Source: Sphingomonas sp. JUb134
GTDB lineage: Bacteria; Pseudomonadota; Alphaproteobacteria; Sphingomonadales; Sphingomonadaceae
Assembly (NCBI RefSeq): GCF_004341505.2
Contig: NZ_SLYP02000001.1
Span: 3,000,501 to 3,064,500, forward strand
DNA: 64,000 nucleotides
Direction: 5' to 3'
Shown piece after piece: positions 1 through 9,424 of the stretch (positions are counted from its first letter, which is position 1; every line of letters starts with the position of its first letter). Position numbers and translations under genes: made by a program. The notes under the pieces were generated by a model. The model did no database searches and was not told where the DNA came from. It worked only from the letters and a program-made list of their open reading frames with translations.

Positions 1-1639
1 GCGGGCCCTTCCAGCCGGCCTGATCGCACGCCGCCTTGTAGAACTGGAACTGCAGGATGCGCGCCAGGAAGTAGCGGGCGTACGGGGTGTTGCCGGGAAT
101 GTGGTACTTGCCGCCCGGATCGAAGCGGCTTTCGTCACGCGCCACCGGCGGCACGATGCCCTGGTACTGGAGGCGCAGCGCGTCCCAGCCCTTCTGATAC
201 TCGCCGGTCGGGATCTGGCCGGAGAAGACGCCCCAGCGCCACTTGTCCATCAGCAGGCCGAACGGCAGGAACGCAACCTTGTCCATCGCCTGGCGGAGCA
301 GGAGGCCGATGTCCTTCTCGGCGCCCGGCACCTGCGCGCGATCGAGCAGGTTGATGTTCACCAGATAGTCCGGCGTGATCGACAGCGCGACGAAGTCGCC
401 GATCGCCTCGTGGAAGCCGTCGTTGGCGCCGTTCATGTAGAGGAACGGCTGCCGGTTGTAGGCGCGCTGGTAGTAGTTGTGCCCAAGCTCATGGTGGATC
501 GTGACGAAGTCGTCCGAGTTCACCTTGGTGCACATCTTGATGCGGATGTCGTCCTTGCTGTCGATGTCCCAGGCGGAGGCGTGGCAGATCACCTCGCGGT
601 CGGCCGGCTTCACGATCTGCGAACGCTGCCAGAAGGTCTCGGGCAACGGTGCAAAACCGAGCGAGGAGTAGAAGCCCTCGCCCGCCTTCACCATCTTCAC
701 CGGATCGTAGTTCTTGGCCTTCAGCAGGTCGCCGATGTCGTAGCCGAGGTCACCCGTGCCCGCGGGGGCGACCACGTCATAGATGTTGCCCCATTCCTGC
801 GCCCACATGTTGCCCAGCAGGTCGGCACGGATCGGGCCGGTCTTCGCCTGGACGGCGTCGCCATACTTCTCGTTCAGCTTCCAGCGGACATAGGTGTGGA
901 GCGACAGGTAGAGCGGCTCGACCTCCTTCCACAGCTTGTCGGCCATCTGCGCGAACTGCTCGGGCGGCATGTCGTAGCCCGAGCGCCACATCGCGCCGAC
1001 GTCGGAGAAGCCGAGCTCCTTCGCGCCCTCATTGGCGATGCCCACCATCTGGGCATAGTCCTTGCGCATCGGTGCGCCGACATTGTCGTGCCAGCTGACC
1101 CACATCTCCTTGAGCTCATTGGGGTCGCGGCTGCTGCCCATCGCCGCCTCGATGTCCGATCCGTTGATCGGCTGGCCACCCTTGGTGCCCCGGCCCTTGC
1201 CATAGGAGGATGCCATGCGGGTGCTGATGTCGGACAGCTGCTGGGCGGCCCCCGGCCGGGTCGGGGCGGGCAGCGTGAGGCCGTTCTTCAGGATGTCGAG
1301 CTTGCGGCGGGTGTCGTAGGACAGGCCCTTCACGCCGTCGAACTTCGCCGCCTCGAGTGCGTAGCGCACGCCCATCTCGGTGCCGATCGCGCCGGACTTT
1401 GCGGCCAGCGCATCGGTGTCGTCGGTGATGTAGGTCGCGTTCACCCACGCGATGCGCGAGGCGTCGAGCGAATAGTCGGCAAACTCCTTCTCGGCGCGCG
1501 CGACCAGCGCGTCGGCATCGGCGGCCGTCGGAGCGGCGGTGCTGGCGGCGGGTGCAGCAGGTGCGGTCTGCGCAAACGCCGGTGCAGCAGCGGCAAGCGA
1601 GAGGGCGACGGCAAGCGTCGAGGCAGCGGTACGGAACAT
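1..1639 (-). CDS. M2-family zinc peptidyl-dipeptidase, secreted (3' end cut by window)
   Basis: About 546 residues are visible; the C-terminus lies beyond the window start. The start ATG at 1639 begins a signal peptide ending near AAAAPAFAQ, so the enzyme is probably periplasmic. The zinc site HELGH (about 478-495) and the downstream ligand motif FHEAIGD are those of M2 (angiotensin-converting-enzyme-like) dicarboxypeptidases, which usually have about 600 residues. A GGGGG tract lies just upstream of the ATG. It is expected to release dipeptides from peptide C-termini; the substrate is unknown. The neighbouring M28 and S9 peptidases suggest a peptide-scavenging stretch, but they are separate transcription units. 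Confidence 0.9.
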   Translation of the reverse strand, partial: MFRTAASTLAVALSLAAAAPAFAQTAPAAPAASTAAPTAADADALVARAEKEFADYSLDASRIAWVNATYITDDTDALAAKSGAIGTEMGVRYALEAAKFDGVKGLSYDTRRKLDILKNGLTLPAPTRPGAAQQLSDISTRMASSYGKGRGTKGGQPINGSDIEAAMGSSRDPNELKEMWVSWHDNVGAPMRKDYAQMVGIANEGAKELGFSDVGAMWRSGYDMPPEQFAQMADKLWKEVEPLYLSLHTYVRWKLNEKYGDAVQAKTGPIRADLLGNMWAQEWGNIYDVVAPAGTGDLGYDIGDLLKAKNYDPVKMVKAGEGFYSSLGFAPLPETFWQRSQIVKPADREVICHASAWDIDSKDDIRIKMCTKVNSDDFVTIHHELGHNYYQRAYNRQPFLYMNGANDGFHEAIGDFVALSITPDYLVNINLLDRAQVPGAEKDIGLLLRQAMDKVAFLPFGLLMDKWRWGVFSGQIPTGEYQKGWDALRLQYQGIVPPVARDESRFDPGGKYHIPGNTPYARYFLARILQFQFYKAACDQAGWKGP

Positions 1640-1695
1640 GGAACCCCCGGGTACGGAACGAATGCGCGCAACCTGCGCGCCCGCCCCGCCCGCGG

Positions 1696-2457
1696 TCAAG
1701 CGCCCAGGAAGTCCGCGATCGCCTGGCCCAGCTCCGGCTTGGTCACCGCGCTCATGTGCCCGCCCGGGACTTCGCGCAGCGTGGCGTTCGGCAGCAAGTC
1801 CGCGAGCGCGGCATGGCTGCCGTTGTCGCTGTCCTCCTCGCCCGCGACCACCAGCGTCGGCTGTTGGATCGCGGCGATCGCCTCGCGAGACGTATCCACG
1901 AAGGTGTCGAGGATGCCGAGCAGCGCGATCGGATCGCCCTTGGTGGTCTTCAGGAAAGCCTCGGCGAGCCACTCCGGTGTCCCACGTTCGTGCTTGCCGA
2001 GATTGGTGAGGATGTTGCGGAAGTGATCGGCCCGGCCGCTGGTGCCGGTCAGCCCCTCAAGTCCCATGCCCGCGACCACCAGCTTGGCCGGTGCAGCACC
2101 ACGCGCGACCATCCGCACCGCGGTGCGCCCGCCCAGTGAATAGCCGGCGAGGTCATAGTCGTCGAGGCCAAGGTGCCGGACCAGCGCCTCGCCGTCCTGC
2201 GCAAGCGCGTCCGCGGGATAGGCGGCAGCGTCGTGCGGACGGGCGCTGTGCCCATGCGCACGCAGGTCCTGCATGATGACCCGATAACCCTTGGCCGCGA
2301 TCTTGGCGGCGTGGCCGTAGCGGATCCAGTTGGTGTACGCGTCGCTGAAATAGCCGTGGATCAGCAGCAGCGGCCGGCCGCTGCCGCCCTCATGCCAGGC
2401 GATCTCGGTGCCGTCGAAGCTTTCGAAGCGGTGCGTCTCAGTCGGGAAGTCTGCCAA
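1696..2457 (-). CDS. Alpha/beta-hydrolase fold protein
   Basis: 253 residues, cytoplasmic (no signal peptide). The oxyanion-hole region reads LLLIHGYFSD, the nucleophile elbow GYSLGG, and the catalytic His lies in GGHMS near the C-terminus, so a Ser-Asp-His hydrolase is likely. The start is a TTG at 2457, the only start that gives a full N-terminal beta strand. It lies within the last codons of the upstream GFA gene (20-base overlap), so the two are probably translationally coupled. Substrate not predictable; esterase or haloperoxidase-like family members are equally possible. Confidence 0.85.
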   Translation of the reverse strand: MADFPTETHRFESFDGTEIAWHEGGSGRPLLLIHGYFSDAYTNWIRYGHAAKIAAKGYRVIMQDLRAHGHSARPHDAAAYPADALAQDGEALVRHLGLDDYDLAGYSLGGRTAVRMVARGAAPAKLVVAGMGLEGLTGTSGRADHFRNILTNLGKHERGTPEWLAEAFLKTTKGDPIALLGILDTFVDTSREAIAAIQQPTLVVAGEEDSDNGSHAALADLLPNATLREVPGGHMSAVTKPELGQAIADFLGA

Positions 2458-2881
2458 CGATTTTCATCCACCTGTCGCGCGTGGCTGGGTTCTCGTCGCC
2501 GCGATATTCGGGGAGGCCGCGCGTGTCGAGCCATTGCGGGTGCCAGCTCTCCACCCCGAAATGATGGCGCGGCTGGAAGCGGCCCGGAGAATCGAAGCTG
2601 CCGATCGTCAAGTCCATGTTCTCGCTGTCCGGGAATTCGAAGGTCAGCGGCGTGCCGCATTCCCGACAGAAGCCGCGACTGGCGATCGGGGACGAAGCGT
2701 AGCGATCGGGCTCCTGCTCCCACACCACCTCCGCCTTGCGGACGTTCTTGAACGCGATCGAGACGCCGCCGGTCGCGCGCTGGCACATGCGGCAGTGGCA
2801 CAGATAGGCATCGTCGTCGTGGATGGTCACGCGATAGCGCACCCGCCCGCACTGGCACCCGCCGGAAACCGTCTCGCGCAT
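2438..2881 (-). CDS. GFA (CENP-V/Gfa) family zinc-binding protein
   Basis: 147 residues with the family cysteine pattern: GGCQCGRVRY near the N-terminus, CHCRMCQ in the middle and CRECGTPL about residue 75-82. The family is named for glutathione-dependent formaldehyde-activating enzyme, but most members have no proven activity, so only zinc binding is claimed. ATG at 2881 is preceded by AGGAG at good spacing. It is the first gene of a two-gene unit with the hydrolase, and is divergent from the M28 peptidase. Confidence 0.88.
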   Translation of the reverse strand: MRETVSGGCQCGRVRYRVTIHDDDAYLCHCRMCQRATGGVSIAFKNVRKAEVVWEQEPDRYASSPIASRGFCRECGTPLTFEFPDSENMDLTIGSFDSPGRFQPRHHFGVESWHPQWLDTRGLPEYRGDENPATRDRWMKIVGRLPD

Positions 2882-3001
2882 CGCGCTTCTCCTGCACCCG
2901 TTTGCTGGACCACCTCGACATTGTGCGCCGCTTGGGCATCATTGTCGAAGGGGCGTCCGCCCCGCCCGCGATCCGTCGCTTCGTCAGGAGTCGTTCCGCC
3001 C

Positions 3002-4669
3002 ATGCCCTTCCGTTCCACGCGCCCTTCTCTGCGTCTCCTTGCACTCGCCGCGCTTGTCGGCACGTCCACCGCAGCGATCGCCGCACCCGCCAAGAAGCCC
3101 AGCTTCGACGTCGCGCGCGTCTCCAACGACATCAAGACGCTGTCGAGCGACGAATATGAGGGTCGCGGTCCCGCCACCCGCGCCGAGACCAAGACGATCG
3201 AGTACATCGCCGCGCAGTTCAAGGCAGCGGGACTGAAGCCGGCCGGCGACAAGGGCAGCTGGTACCAGGACGTGCCGCTGCTGCGCTCCGACATCGTCGG
3301 CACGCCCAGCCTGGCGATGGCGATCGGCGGCGCGAACAAGCCGCTCACCCAGGGCAGCGAGATCGCGGTGCGCGCCGCCTCGACCGGCCAGACCTCGGTC
3401 CAGCTGAACGCGGCACCGCTGGTGTTCGTCGGCTATGGCGTGAAGGCGCCCGAGCGCAACTGGGACGACTTCAAGGGCGTCGACCTCAAGGGCAAGATCA
3501 TGGTCGTGCTCGTCAACGACCCCGATTTCGAGGGCGGCGAAGGCGACTTCGGCGGCCGGCTGATGACGTATTACGGGCGCTGGACCTACAAGTACGAGGA
3601 AGCCGCGCGCCAGGGCGCGGCCGGCGTGCTGGTGATCCACGAGAGCGAGCCCGCCTCCTACGGCTGGGCGACGGTCAAGAACTCGAACACCAACACCATG
3701 TTCGACATCGTCCGAGCGAACCCCGCAGCCGCGCACACGCCGATGGAAGGCTGGATCCAGAAGGACCTCGCCGCCGAATTGTTCAAGGCGTCGGGCACCG
3801 ACTTCGAGGCGGCAAAGGCCGCGGCGCGCAAGGCGAACTTCCGGCCCATGCCGCTCAAGGCGACGATGACCGCCAGCTACCAGGTGAAGCCGGAGATCAT
3901 CACCTCGCACAACGTAGCCGGCATCCTGCGCGGCAGCCGCCACCCGGACGAGACCGTGATCTATTCGGCACACTGGGATCACCTGGGCATCGGCGCACCG
4001 GATGCGACGGGCGACACCATCTACAACGGCGCGCTCGACAATGCGTCGGGGACCGCCGCGCTGATGGAACTCGCCCGCGTTTATGGGAAGGGACCCAAGC
4101 CCGACCGGTCGATCCTGTTCCTGGCGGTGACGGCGGAGGAAAAGGGGCTGCTCGGCTCCGAATATTACGCCGACAACCCGCTCCGGCCGCTCGCGACCAC
4201 GGTGGGCGCGATCAACATGGACGGGCCGTTCGCGGTCGAGAAGACCACCGACTTCAGCATTTCGGGCGCGGCCAAGCTCGACCTGCTCACCATGCTGACC
4301 GAGGAAGCCGCGAAGTTCGGTCGCCACTACACGCCCGAGGCCCGCCCGGAAGCGGGGAGCTTCTATCGCTCCGACCATTTCCCCTTCGCCAAGCGCGGCG
4401 TGCCAGCCATTTCCTATGACGCGGGCCAGGAGCTGGTGAACGGCGGTGCCGCACGCGGGAAGGAGTTGAGCGACCTCTACACCCGCGACCGGTACCACCA
4501 GCCCGCCGACGAATATGATGCCGGCTGGAACACCAGCAGCTGGGAAGGCGACCTGACGCTGCTCTACAATCTGGGCGATCGCCTGGCGAACGGCCGCGTC
4601 TGGCCGAACTGGTCCGCCGACAGCGAATTCCGCGCCACCCGTGAGGAGACCGCGTCGCAGCGCAAGTAA
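3002..4669 (+). CDS. M28-family zinc aminopeptidase, secreted
   Basis: 555 residues. ATG at 3002 follows AGGAG (2986-2990) and gives a signal peptide ending ...TAAIAAPAKK. A PA-like insert occupies the middle. The M28 zinc ligands are visible in YSAHWDHLG, GALDNASGTAALMELA and TAEEKGLLGSEYY, with a later RSDHFPF. Such enzymes remove N-terminal residues from peptides in the periplasm or outside. Upstream open frame in the same phase extends to 2408, but lacks a ribosome site and signal peptide and was not used. Confidence 0.92.
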   Translation: MPFRSTRPSLRLLALAALVGTSTAAIAAPAKKPSFDVARVSNDIKTLSSDEYEGRGPATRAETKTIEYIAAQFKAAGLKPAGDKGSWYQDVPLLRSDIVGTPSLAMAIGGANKPLTQGSEIAVRAASTGQTSVQLNAAPLVFVGYGVKAPERNWDDFKGVDLKGKIMVVLVNDPDFEGGEGDFGGRLMTYYGRWTYKYEEAARQGAAGVLVIHESEPASYGWATVKNSNTNTMFDIVRANPAAAHTPMEGWIQKDLAAELFKASGTDFEAAKAAARKANFRPMPLKATMTASYQVKPEIITSHNVAGILRGSRHPDETVIYSAHWDHLGIGAPDATGDTIYNGALDNASGTAALMELARVYGKGPKPDRSILFLAVTAEEKGLLGSEYYADNPLRPLATTVGAINMDGPFAVEKTTDFSISGAAKLDLLTMLTEEAAKFGRHYTPEARPEAGSFYRSDHFPFAKRGVPAISYDAGQELVNGGAARGKELSDLYTRDRYHQPADEYDAGWNTSSWEGDLTLLYNLGDRLANGRVWPNWSADSEFRATREETASQRK

Positions 4670-4679
4670 GGCCGTGATC

Positions 4680-4702
4680 GGGAGCGGCTGGGCGCCGCTC
4701 CC
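4680..4702. terminator. Hairpin after the M28 peptidase
   Basis: An 8-bp perfect stem (GGGAGCGG / CCGCTCCC) with a 7-base loop begins 11 bases after the M28 stop codon. There is no T tract, so intrinsic termination is uncertain; it may act with Rho or protect the 3' end. Confidence 0.5.
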
Positions 4703-4816
4703 GCCGGCTCGGTGGCACGTCCCATGGACGCAGCGCCAAGCCGGCGATAGGAGCCCGTCAAAACAAGCGCATCAGGAGAGGCATGTCCTGCCGAGGCCCC
4801 CTTTTCGGAGCCCTTG

Positions 4817-5443
4817 ATGACGTCTGCCCGCCGCCCTTCCCCTTCCGACGGCATTCCGCACAGCAGTGCGGAGGATCTCTATGCGATGTTCGTCGGCTGC
4901 ACGCTTCTGGTGCTGGGGCTGGTGTTCCTGAAAGCGGCGGGACTGGTAACGGGCGGCATCGCCGGCATCGCGCTGCTCGTCTCCTACCTCGTGCCGCTTC
5001 CGCCGGGCGTGCTCTTCACGATCATCAACCTGCCCTTCTTCGCCTTTGCCTGGAAGGTGATGGGCGCGCGCTTCACGCTGCGCTCGATCGCGGTGAACGC
5101 GGGCATCGCGCTGTTCTCGGCGATCCGTCCCTACGCCTTCGAAGTCGGCACCGTGCATCCGTTGTTCGCGGCGCTGGTCGGCGGAACCGTGATCGGCATG
5201 GGGATCCTGTCGCTCGCGCGCCATGACGCCGCCGTGGGCGGGACCGGTGTGCTGACGCTCTGGCTGCAACGCGAACGCGGCTGGAACGCCGGGCGCACCC
5301 AGATTGCCCTCGACGTGGTGATCCTCGCGCTGGCGATCCCGGTGGTGTCGGCCCAGCAACTCGGCTGGTCGATCCTCAGCGCCGCGGCAATCAGCGGCAT
5401 CCTGATCGCCTGGCATCGGCCGGGCCGCTACACCGGCTATTGA
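4817..5443 (+). CDS. YitT-family integral membrane protein
   Basis: 208 residues, mostly hydrophobic, with about five to six membrane segments (LYAMFVGCTLLVLGLVFL, the GGIAGIALLVSYL region and others) separated by short loops. The GG.AGIALL region is characteristic of YitT (DUF161) proteins; the C-terminal DUF2179 domain of Bacillus members is absent. Function in this family is largely unknown (a transport role has been suggested). ATG at 4817 follows a TTG in phase at 4814. Converges on asd with a strong hairpin between. Confidence 0.8.
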   Translation: MTSARRPSPSDGIPHSSAEDLYAMFVGCTLLVLGLVFLKAAGLVTGGIAGIALLVSYLVPLPPGVLFTIINLPFFAFAWKVMGARFTLRSIAVNAGIALFSAIRPYAFEVGTVHPLFAALVGGTVIGMGILSLARHDAAVGGTGVLTLWLQRERGWNAGRTQIALDVVILALAIPVVSAQQLGWSILSAAAISGILIAWHRPGRYTGY

Positions 5444-5454
5444 GCGACGTGGCC

Positions 5455-5475
5455 GCCCCGGCGCGGCGCCGGGGC
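5455..5475. terminator. Palindromic terminator between yitT-like gene and asd
   Basis: GCCCCGGCGC and its exact reverse complement are separated by one base, giving a nearly perfect 21-base palindrome between two convergent genes. It can fold from either transcript, so a bidirectional stop is likely. Confidence 0.6.
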
Positions 5476-5485
5476 AGCCAGAGTA

Positions 5486-6514
5486 TCAGGCAGCCTTTTT
5501 GAGGTGCCGGCGGCCGAGCAGCTCGGCGATCTGCACCGCGTTCAGCGCCGCGCCCTTGCGCAGGTTGTCGCTGACGCACCACAGCACCAGGCCGTTCTCG
5601 ACAGTCGAGTCCTCGCGGACCCGGCTGATGTAGGTCGCGAACTCGCCGACGCACTCGATCGGCGTGATGTAGCCGCCGTCCTCGCGCTTATCGACCAGCA
5701 TGACGCCGGGCGCCTCGCGCAGGATGTTCTGCGCTTCCTCGGCCGAGATCTCATTCTCGAACTCGATGTTGATCGCTTCCGAATGGCCGACGAACACCGG
5801 CACGCGCACGCAGGTGGCGACCACCTTGACCTTGGGGTCCAGGATCTTCTTGGTCTCGACCACCATCTTCCACTCTTCCTTGGTCGAGCCGTCGTCCAGG
5901 AAGCTGTCGATGTGCGGGATCACGTTGAAGGCGATCTGCTTGGTAAACTTCTTCGCCTCGGCCGGGTCGCCGACGAAGATGTTGCGGCTCTGCTCGAAGA
6001 GCTCGTCCATGCCCGCCTTGCCCGCGCCGGACACCGACTGGTAGGTCGCGACGACCACGCGCTTGATCTTGGCGGCGTCGTGCAGCGGCTTCAACGCCAC
6101 CACCATCTGCGCCGTCGAGCAGTTCGGGTTCGCGATGATGTTCTTCGCGCGATAGCCGTCGATCGCCTCGGGGTTCACCTCCGGCACGATCAACGGCACG
6201 TCGGGGTCCATGCGGTAGAGCGACGAATTGTCGATCACCGTGCAGCCGGCGGCGGCGAATTTGGGCGCGTAGACCTTGGTGGCTTCGGAGCCGATCGCGA
6301 ACAGCGCCATATCCCAGCCGGTGGGATCGAAATGCTCGATGTTCTGGATCTTGTACTGCTTGCCGGTCTCGCCAAAGTCGACCGTGTCGCCGACCGACCG
6401 CGACGAGGCGAGCACCGCCAGTTCGTCGATCGGAAACTCACGCTCCGCCAGGATGTTGAGCATCTCCCGCCCGACATTCCCGGTCGCGCCTGCGACCACC
6501 ACCCGATAGCCCAT
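5486..6514 (-). CDS. asd: Aspartate-semialdehyde dehydrogenase
   Basis: 342 residues. It reduces aspartyl phosphate to aspartate semialdehyde with NADPH, the branch to lysine/diaminopimelate, threonine and methionine. The Rossmann motif GATGNVGREML is at the N-terminus and the catalytic cysteine lies in NPNCSTAQMV (about residue 130). Length matches the bacterial family. ATG at 6514 is chosen over the GTG at 6517 because GGAG sits about six bases upstream. It lies just below the S9 peptidase gene with a hairpin between. Confidence 0.96.
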   Translation of the reverse strand: MGYRVVVAGATGNVGREMLNILAEREFPIDELAVLASSRSVGDTVDFGETGKQYKIQNIEHFDPTGWDMALFAIGSEATKVYAPKFAAAGCTVIDNSSLYRMDPDVPLIVPEVNPEAIDGYRAKNIIANPNCSTAQMVVALKPLHDAAKIKRVVVATYQSVSGAGKAGMDELFEQSRNIFVGDPAEAKKFTKQIAFNVIPHIDSFLDDGSTKEEWKMVVETKKILDPKVKVVATCVRVPVFVGHSEAINIEFENEISAEEAQNILREAPGVMLVDKREDGGYITPIECVGEFATYISRVREDSTVENGLVLWCVSDNLRKGAALNAVQIAELLGRRHLKKAA

Positions 6515-6536
6515 CACTCACTCCACTCGCATTGCC

Positions 6537-6569
6537 GCCGCGGCGCTAGACCTTCTCCAGCGCCGCGGC
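6537..6569. terminator. Hairpin between the S9 peptidase gene and asd
   Basis: An 11-bp perfect stem (GCCGCGGCGCT / AGCGCCGCGGC) with an 11-base loop lies 10 bases after the S9 stop codon and 22 bases before the asd ATG, both on the minus strand. No T tract follows on that strand, so it could be a weak terminator or an attenuator. Confidence 0.5.
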
Positions 6570-6578
6570 AACCAAGCG

Positions 6579-8864
6579 TTACTTTGCTGCCGCGTTCTGC
6601 GGCTTTGGCGCAACAACATTGCGGTCCAGGAACGACAGGATTGTCTTCCACAGGTGCTCGCTGACCCCCGGCCCGCCGACCCGATGGGTGTTGCCGGGAT
6701 AGAACATCATCTCGAACGGCGTCGCCGTCCGCTGCATCTCGGCTGCGAACAGCGTCGAGTTGTCCAGGAACACGTTGTCGTCCGCCATGCCGTGGATCAG
6801 CAGCAGCGGATCACGAATCTTCGACGCCTCCGTCACCACACCCGAGGAGGCATAGCTCTGCGGATCGGTGCGCGGATCGCCCAGGTACCGCTCCGTGTAG
6901 TGCGTGTCGTAAAGCGCCCAGTCGGTGACCGGCGCGCCCGCGACGGCCGCGGCATAGACCCCCGGCGTCTTCTCCAGCATCTTCAGCGACAGATAGCCGC
7001 CATAGGACCAGCCATAGGTCGCGATCTTCGCCGCATCCACGAACGGCAGCGTCTTGAGGTAGTTGGCGCCTGCCAGCTGGTCCTCGACCTCAACCGTACC
7101 CATCGCGTGATAGAGCTGGTTCTCGAACGCCGTGCCGCGATTGTACGAGCCGCGATTGTCGATCTGGAAGAAGATCCAGCCCTGGTCGACCAGATACTGC
7201 GGCAGCGCGCCCTGCCAGCCGCGAGTCACCTGCTGGCCGGTGCCGGGGCCGCCATAATGCTGGAAGAACACGGGATATTTCTTGCCCGGCTCCAGCGGCG
7301 GCGTGATCATCTCCCAATGCAGCGTCGAGCCGTCCGCGGCCTTGATCGTCCCGAACTGCGTCTGGCGATGGCTGGCGGCGAACGGATAATAGGGGTGGTC
7401 CGGCCCGATCGCGTTCTCGTTGATCCAGGCGATCCGCTTGCCCGTGACGTCCGCCAGATAGACCTGCGCCGGCTGGCTTGGGCTGGAGCGCGTGATCAGG
7501 AAGCGGCTCGCCGCCCCGTCCATGGTGGCGCCGTTCCACCAGCCCTTTTCGGTGAGCCGGGTGACGTTGCCCGGCCGCTTGAGATCGAGCGCATAGAGAT
7601 GCTGCTCGAGCACGTCGTCCTTGTTGCCGGTGAAGAACAGCCGGCCCTTGGCCTCGTCGAAGCCGACCAGCGACTGGACCACCCAGGGCCCCTTGGTCAG
7701 CTGAGTCCACTTGCCCGCCTTCCAGCGGTAGAGATGGCCGAAGCCGTCGCGCTCGGAACGCCAGATGAGGCTCCCGTCCTTCATCACGCGATAGGCGTCG
7801 GACAGGTTGATCCAGCTGCGCTCGCCGGCCGTCTCGGTGAACAGCACGGTCGACTTGCCGGTGGCAGGGTCCACCCGCAGCATGTCGAGCCGCTTCTGGT
7901 CGCGGGTCTGGCGCTGGACCAGCATCGCCGAGCCATCCGGCAGCCAGTCGACGCGCGCGAGATAGATGTCGGGGTCGCTGCCCAGGTCGACCTTCACCTT
8001 GCCTGAGCCGTCCGGCTTCATGACATAGAGGTCGACCAATGCGTTGGGCGTGCCTGCCGCAGGGTAGCGCTGGTCATAGACCTTGGTGCCGGTGGCGCCG
8101 ATGGCGGCGCGGCTGAACACCTTCACCGGCGCCTCGTCGAAGCGCTCGACGGCGATGTAGCGTTCGTCGGGCGACCACCAATAGCCGGTGGTGCGATGCA
8201 TTTCCTCCTGCGCCACGAACTCGGCCTCGCCGAAGTGGACGGTGCCCGCGCCCTCGGTCGTCACCCCCTGCGCCGCACCGCCGGCGAGCGGCTGCACGAA
8301 CAGGTTCTGGTCGCGCACGAAGCTGACGAAGCGGCCCTTCGGGCTCACCAGCGGGTTGAGCTCGCCCGCCTGGGTCTCGGTGAGGCGGCGGACCTGGCCG
8401 TCGAGGGTTGCCAGGAACAGGTCGCCGTCCAGCGGCACCAAGATCGACTGTCCGTCGGGCGCGAAGTCATAGGCAACGATGCCGCGCGATCCCGCAATGC
8501 GCGCACGCTCGCGCTGCATCTTCTCGGCCTCGGACAGTTCCGCGCCCGATCCCACCTTCTTGGAATCGACCAGCATCCGCCATTCGCCGGTGGTCGCATC
8601 CATCGCCCACAGGTCGAAGCGCTCCTTCTCTTCGGGCCGGTTGCGCAGCACCGTCACATAGCGGCCGTCGGGCGAGATCTGCAGGTTGCGCGGCGCGGTG
8701 CCGTTGAGGTCGGGGCTGCCGAACACACGCGCGAGCGTCAGCGTCTGCTGCGCGTCCTGCGCTGCCTGCGTCACCGCCGCCGGCTGTGGCGATCGGGCCA
8801 GATCAGCAGCCATGGCAGCGGTTCCGCTCGTCATCATGGCAACGCCCAACACCCATCTCAACAT
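6579..8864 (-). CDS. S9-family dipeptidyl peptidase IV-like enzyme, secreted
   Basis: 761 residues. ATG at 8864 gives a signal peptide (MLRWVLGVAMMTSGTAAMA). Residues to about 500 form the beta-propeller (DPP IV N-terminal domain, with the QEEMHRTTGYWWSP stretch carrying the two Glu that anchor the substrate amino group). The C-terminal hydrolase domain has the nucleophile in GWSYGGY, Asp in HGMADDNV and His in GNTHRV. It should remove X-Pro or X-Ala dipeptides in the periplasm. The open frame upstream to 9215 has no ribosome site and was left out. Confidence 0.93.
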   Translation of the reverse strand: MLRWVLGVAMMTSGTAAMAADLARSPQPAAVTQAAQDAQQTLTLARVFGSPDLNGTAPRNLQISPDGRYVTVLRNRPEEKERFDLWAMDATTGEWRMLVDSKKVGSGAELSEAEKMQRERARIAGSRGIVAYDFAPDGQSILVPLDGDLFLATLDGQVRRLTETQAGELNPLVSPKGRFVSFVRDQNLFVQPLAGGAAQGVTTEGAGTVHFGEAEFVAQEEMHRTTGYWWSPDERYIAVERFDEAPVKVFSRAAIGATGTKVYDQRYPAAGTPNALVDLYVMKPDGSGKVKVDLGSDPDIYLARVDWLPDGSAMLVQRQTRDQKRLDMLRVDPATGKSTVLFTETAGERSWINLSDAYRVMKDGSLIWRSERDGFGHLYRWKAGKWTQLTKGPWVVQSLVGFDEAKGRLFFTGNKDDVLEQHLYALDLKRPGNVTRLTEKGWWNGATMDGAASRFLITRSSPSQPAQVYLADVTGKRIAWINENAIGPDHPYYPFAASHRQTQFGTIKAADGSTLHWEMITPPLEPGKKYPVFFQHYGGPGTGQQVTRGWQGALPQYLVDQGWIFFQIDNRGSYNRGTAFENQLYHAMGTVEVEDQLAGANYLKTLPFVDAAKIATYGWSYGGYLSLKMLEKTPGVYAAAVAGAPVTDWALYDTHYTERYLGDPRTDPQSYASSGVVTEASKIRDPLLLIHGMADDNVFLDNSTLFAAEMQRTATPFEMMFYPGNTHRVGGPGVSEHLWKTILSFLDRNVVAPKPQNAAAK

Positions 8865-8973
8865 CCCGTCGCGTCTCCGTGGAACACGCCTGCGGACGCA
8901 GGCGCCGGCCGCGTTATCGCGGCGCCGGAGCCCCGGGTAAAGCGCTGGTTCGTACTGAGGACGGCGCGCACGC

Positions 8974-9009
8974 AAAAGGGGCGCGGAAGGCTGTCGCCCT
9001 CCACGCCCC
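8974..9009 (-). terminator. Rho-independent terminator of rplS
   Basis: A 10-bp stem (8978-8987 with 9000-9009, one G-T pair in the RNA) and a 12-base loop are followed on the minus strand by TTTT (8974-8977). It lies 27 bases after the rplS stop. Confidence 0.75.
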
Positions 9010-9036
9010 CAAAGCGGACCCGATGGGTGCCGGCCG

Positions 9037-9423
9037 TTACTCGGCGGCAGCAGCCGTCGGGCGCGGGTCGCGACGCTCGGCGATACGCGCCGACTTGCCG
9101 GTGCGGCCACGCAGGTAATAGAGCTTCGCACGACGCACCACGCCGCGGCGAACCACCTCGACCGAGTCGATGTTCGGCGAGTACAGCGGGAAGACGCGCT
9201 CGACGCCCTCACCAAAGCTGATCTTGCGGACCGTGAACGACGAGCCCATGCCCTTGTTCGAGCGCGCGATGCACACCCCCTCGTAATTCTGGACGCGGGT
9301 GCGCTCGCCTTCCACGACCTTCACGCCGACGCGCAGCGTGTCGCCCGCGCGGAATTCCGGAATCTTCTTCGCCTCGTTGAACTTGGCGATCTGCTCGGCT
9401 TCGAGCGTCTGGATGAGGTTCAT
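9037..9423 (-). CDS. rplS: 50S ribosomal protein L19
   Basis: 128 residues, an L19 with the conserved core [24 protein letters not shown] and the [15 protein letters not shown] stretch. It sits at the 30S-50S interface. ATG at 9423 is supported by GAGGAAG about five bases upstream, which lies inside the end of trmD; only one base separates the trmD stop from this ATG, so the two are coupled. A short Pro/Ala-rich tail (RPTAAAAE) ends the protein. Confidence 0.98.
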   Translation of the reverse strand: MNLIQTLEAEQIAKFNEAKKIPEFRAGDTLRVGVKVVEGERTRVQNYEGVCIARSNKGMGSSFTVRKISFGEGVERVFPLYSPNIDSVEVVRRGVVRRAKLYYLRGRTGKSARIAERRDPRPTAAAAE

Positions 9424-9424
9424 G

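Noticed and set aside
101..2026. 641-codon open frame on the plus strand
   Set aside because: It is antisense to the M2 peptidase and hydrolase; composition is that of a GC-rich mirror frame and no domain is seen.
2408..3001. N-terminal extension of the M28 peptidase
   Set aside because: Runs antisense through the GFA gene and removes the signal peptide from the N-terminus; ATG 3002 has a good ribosome site.
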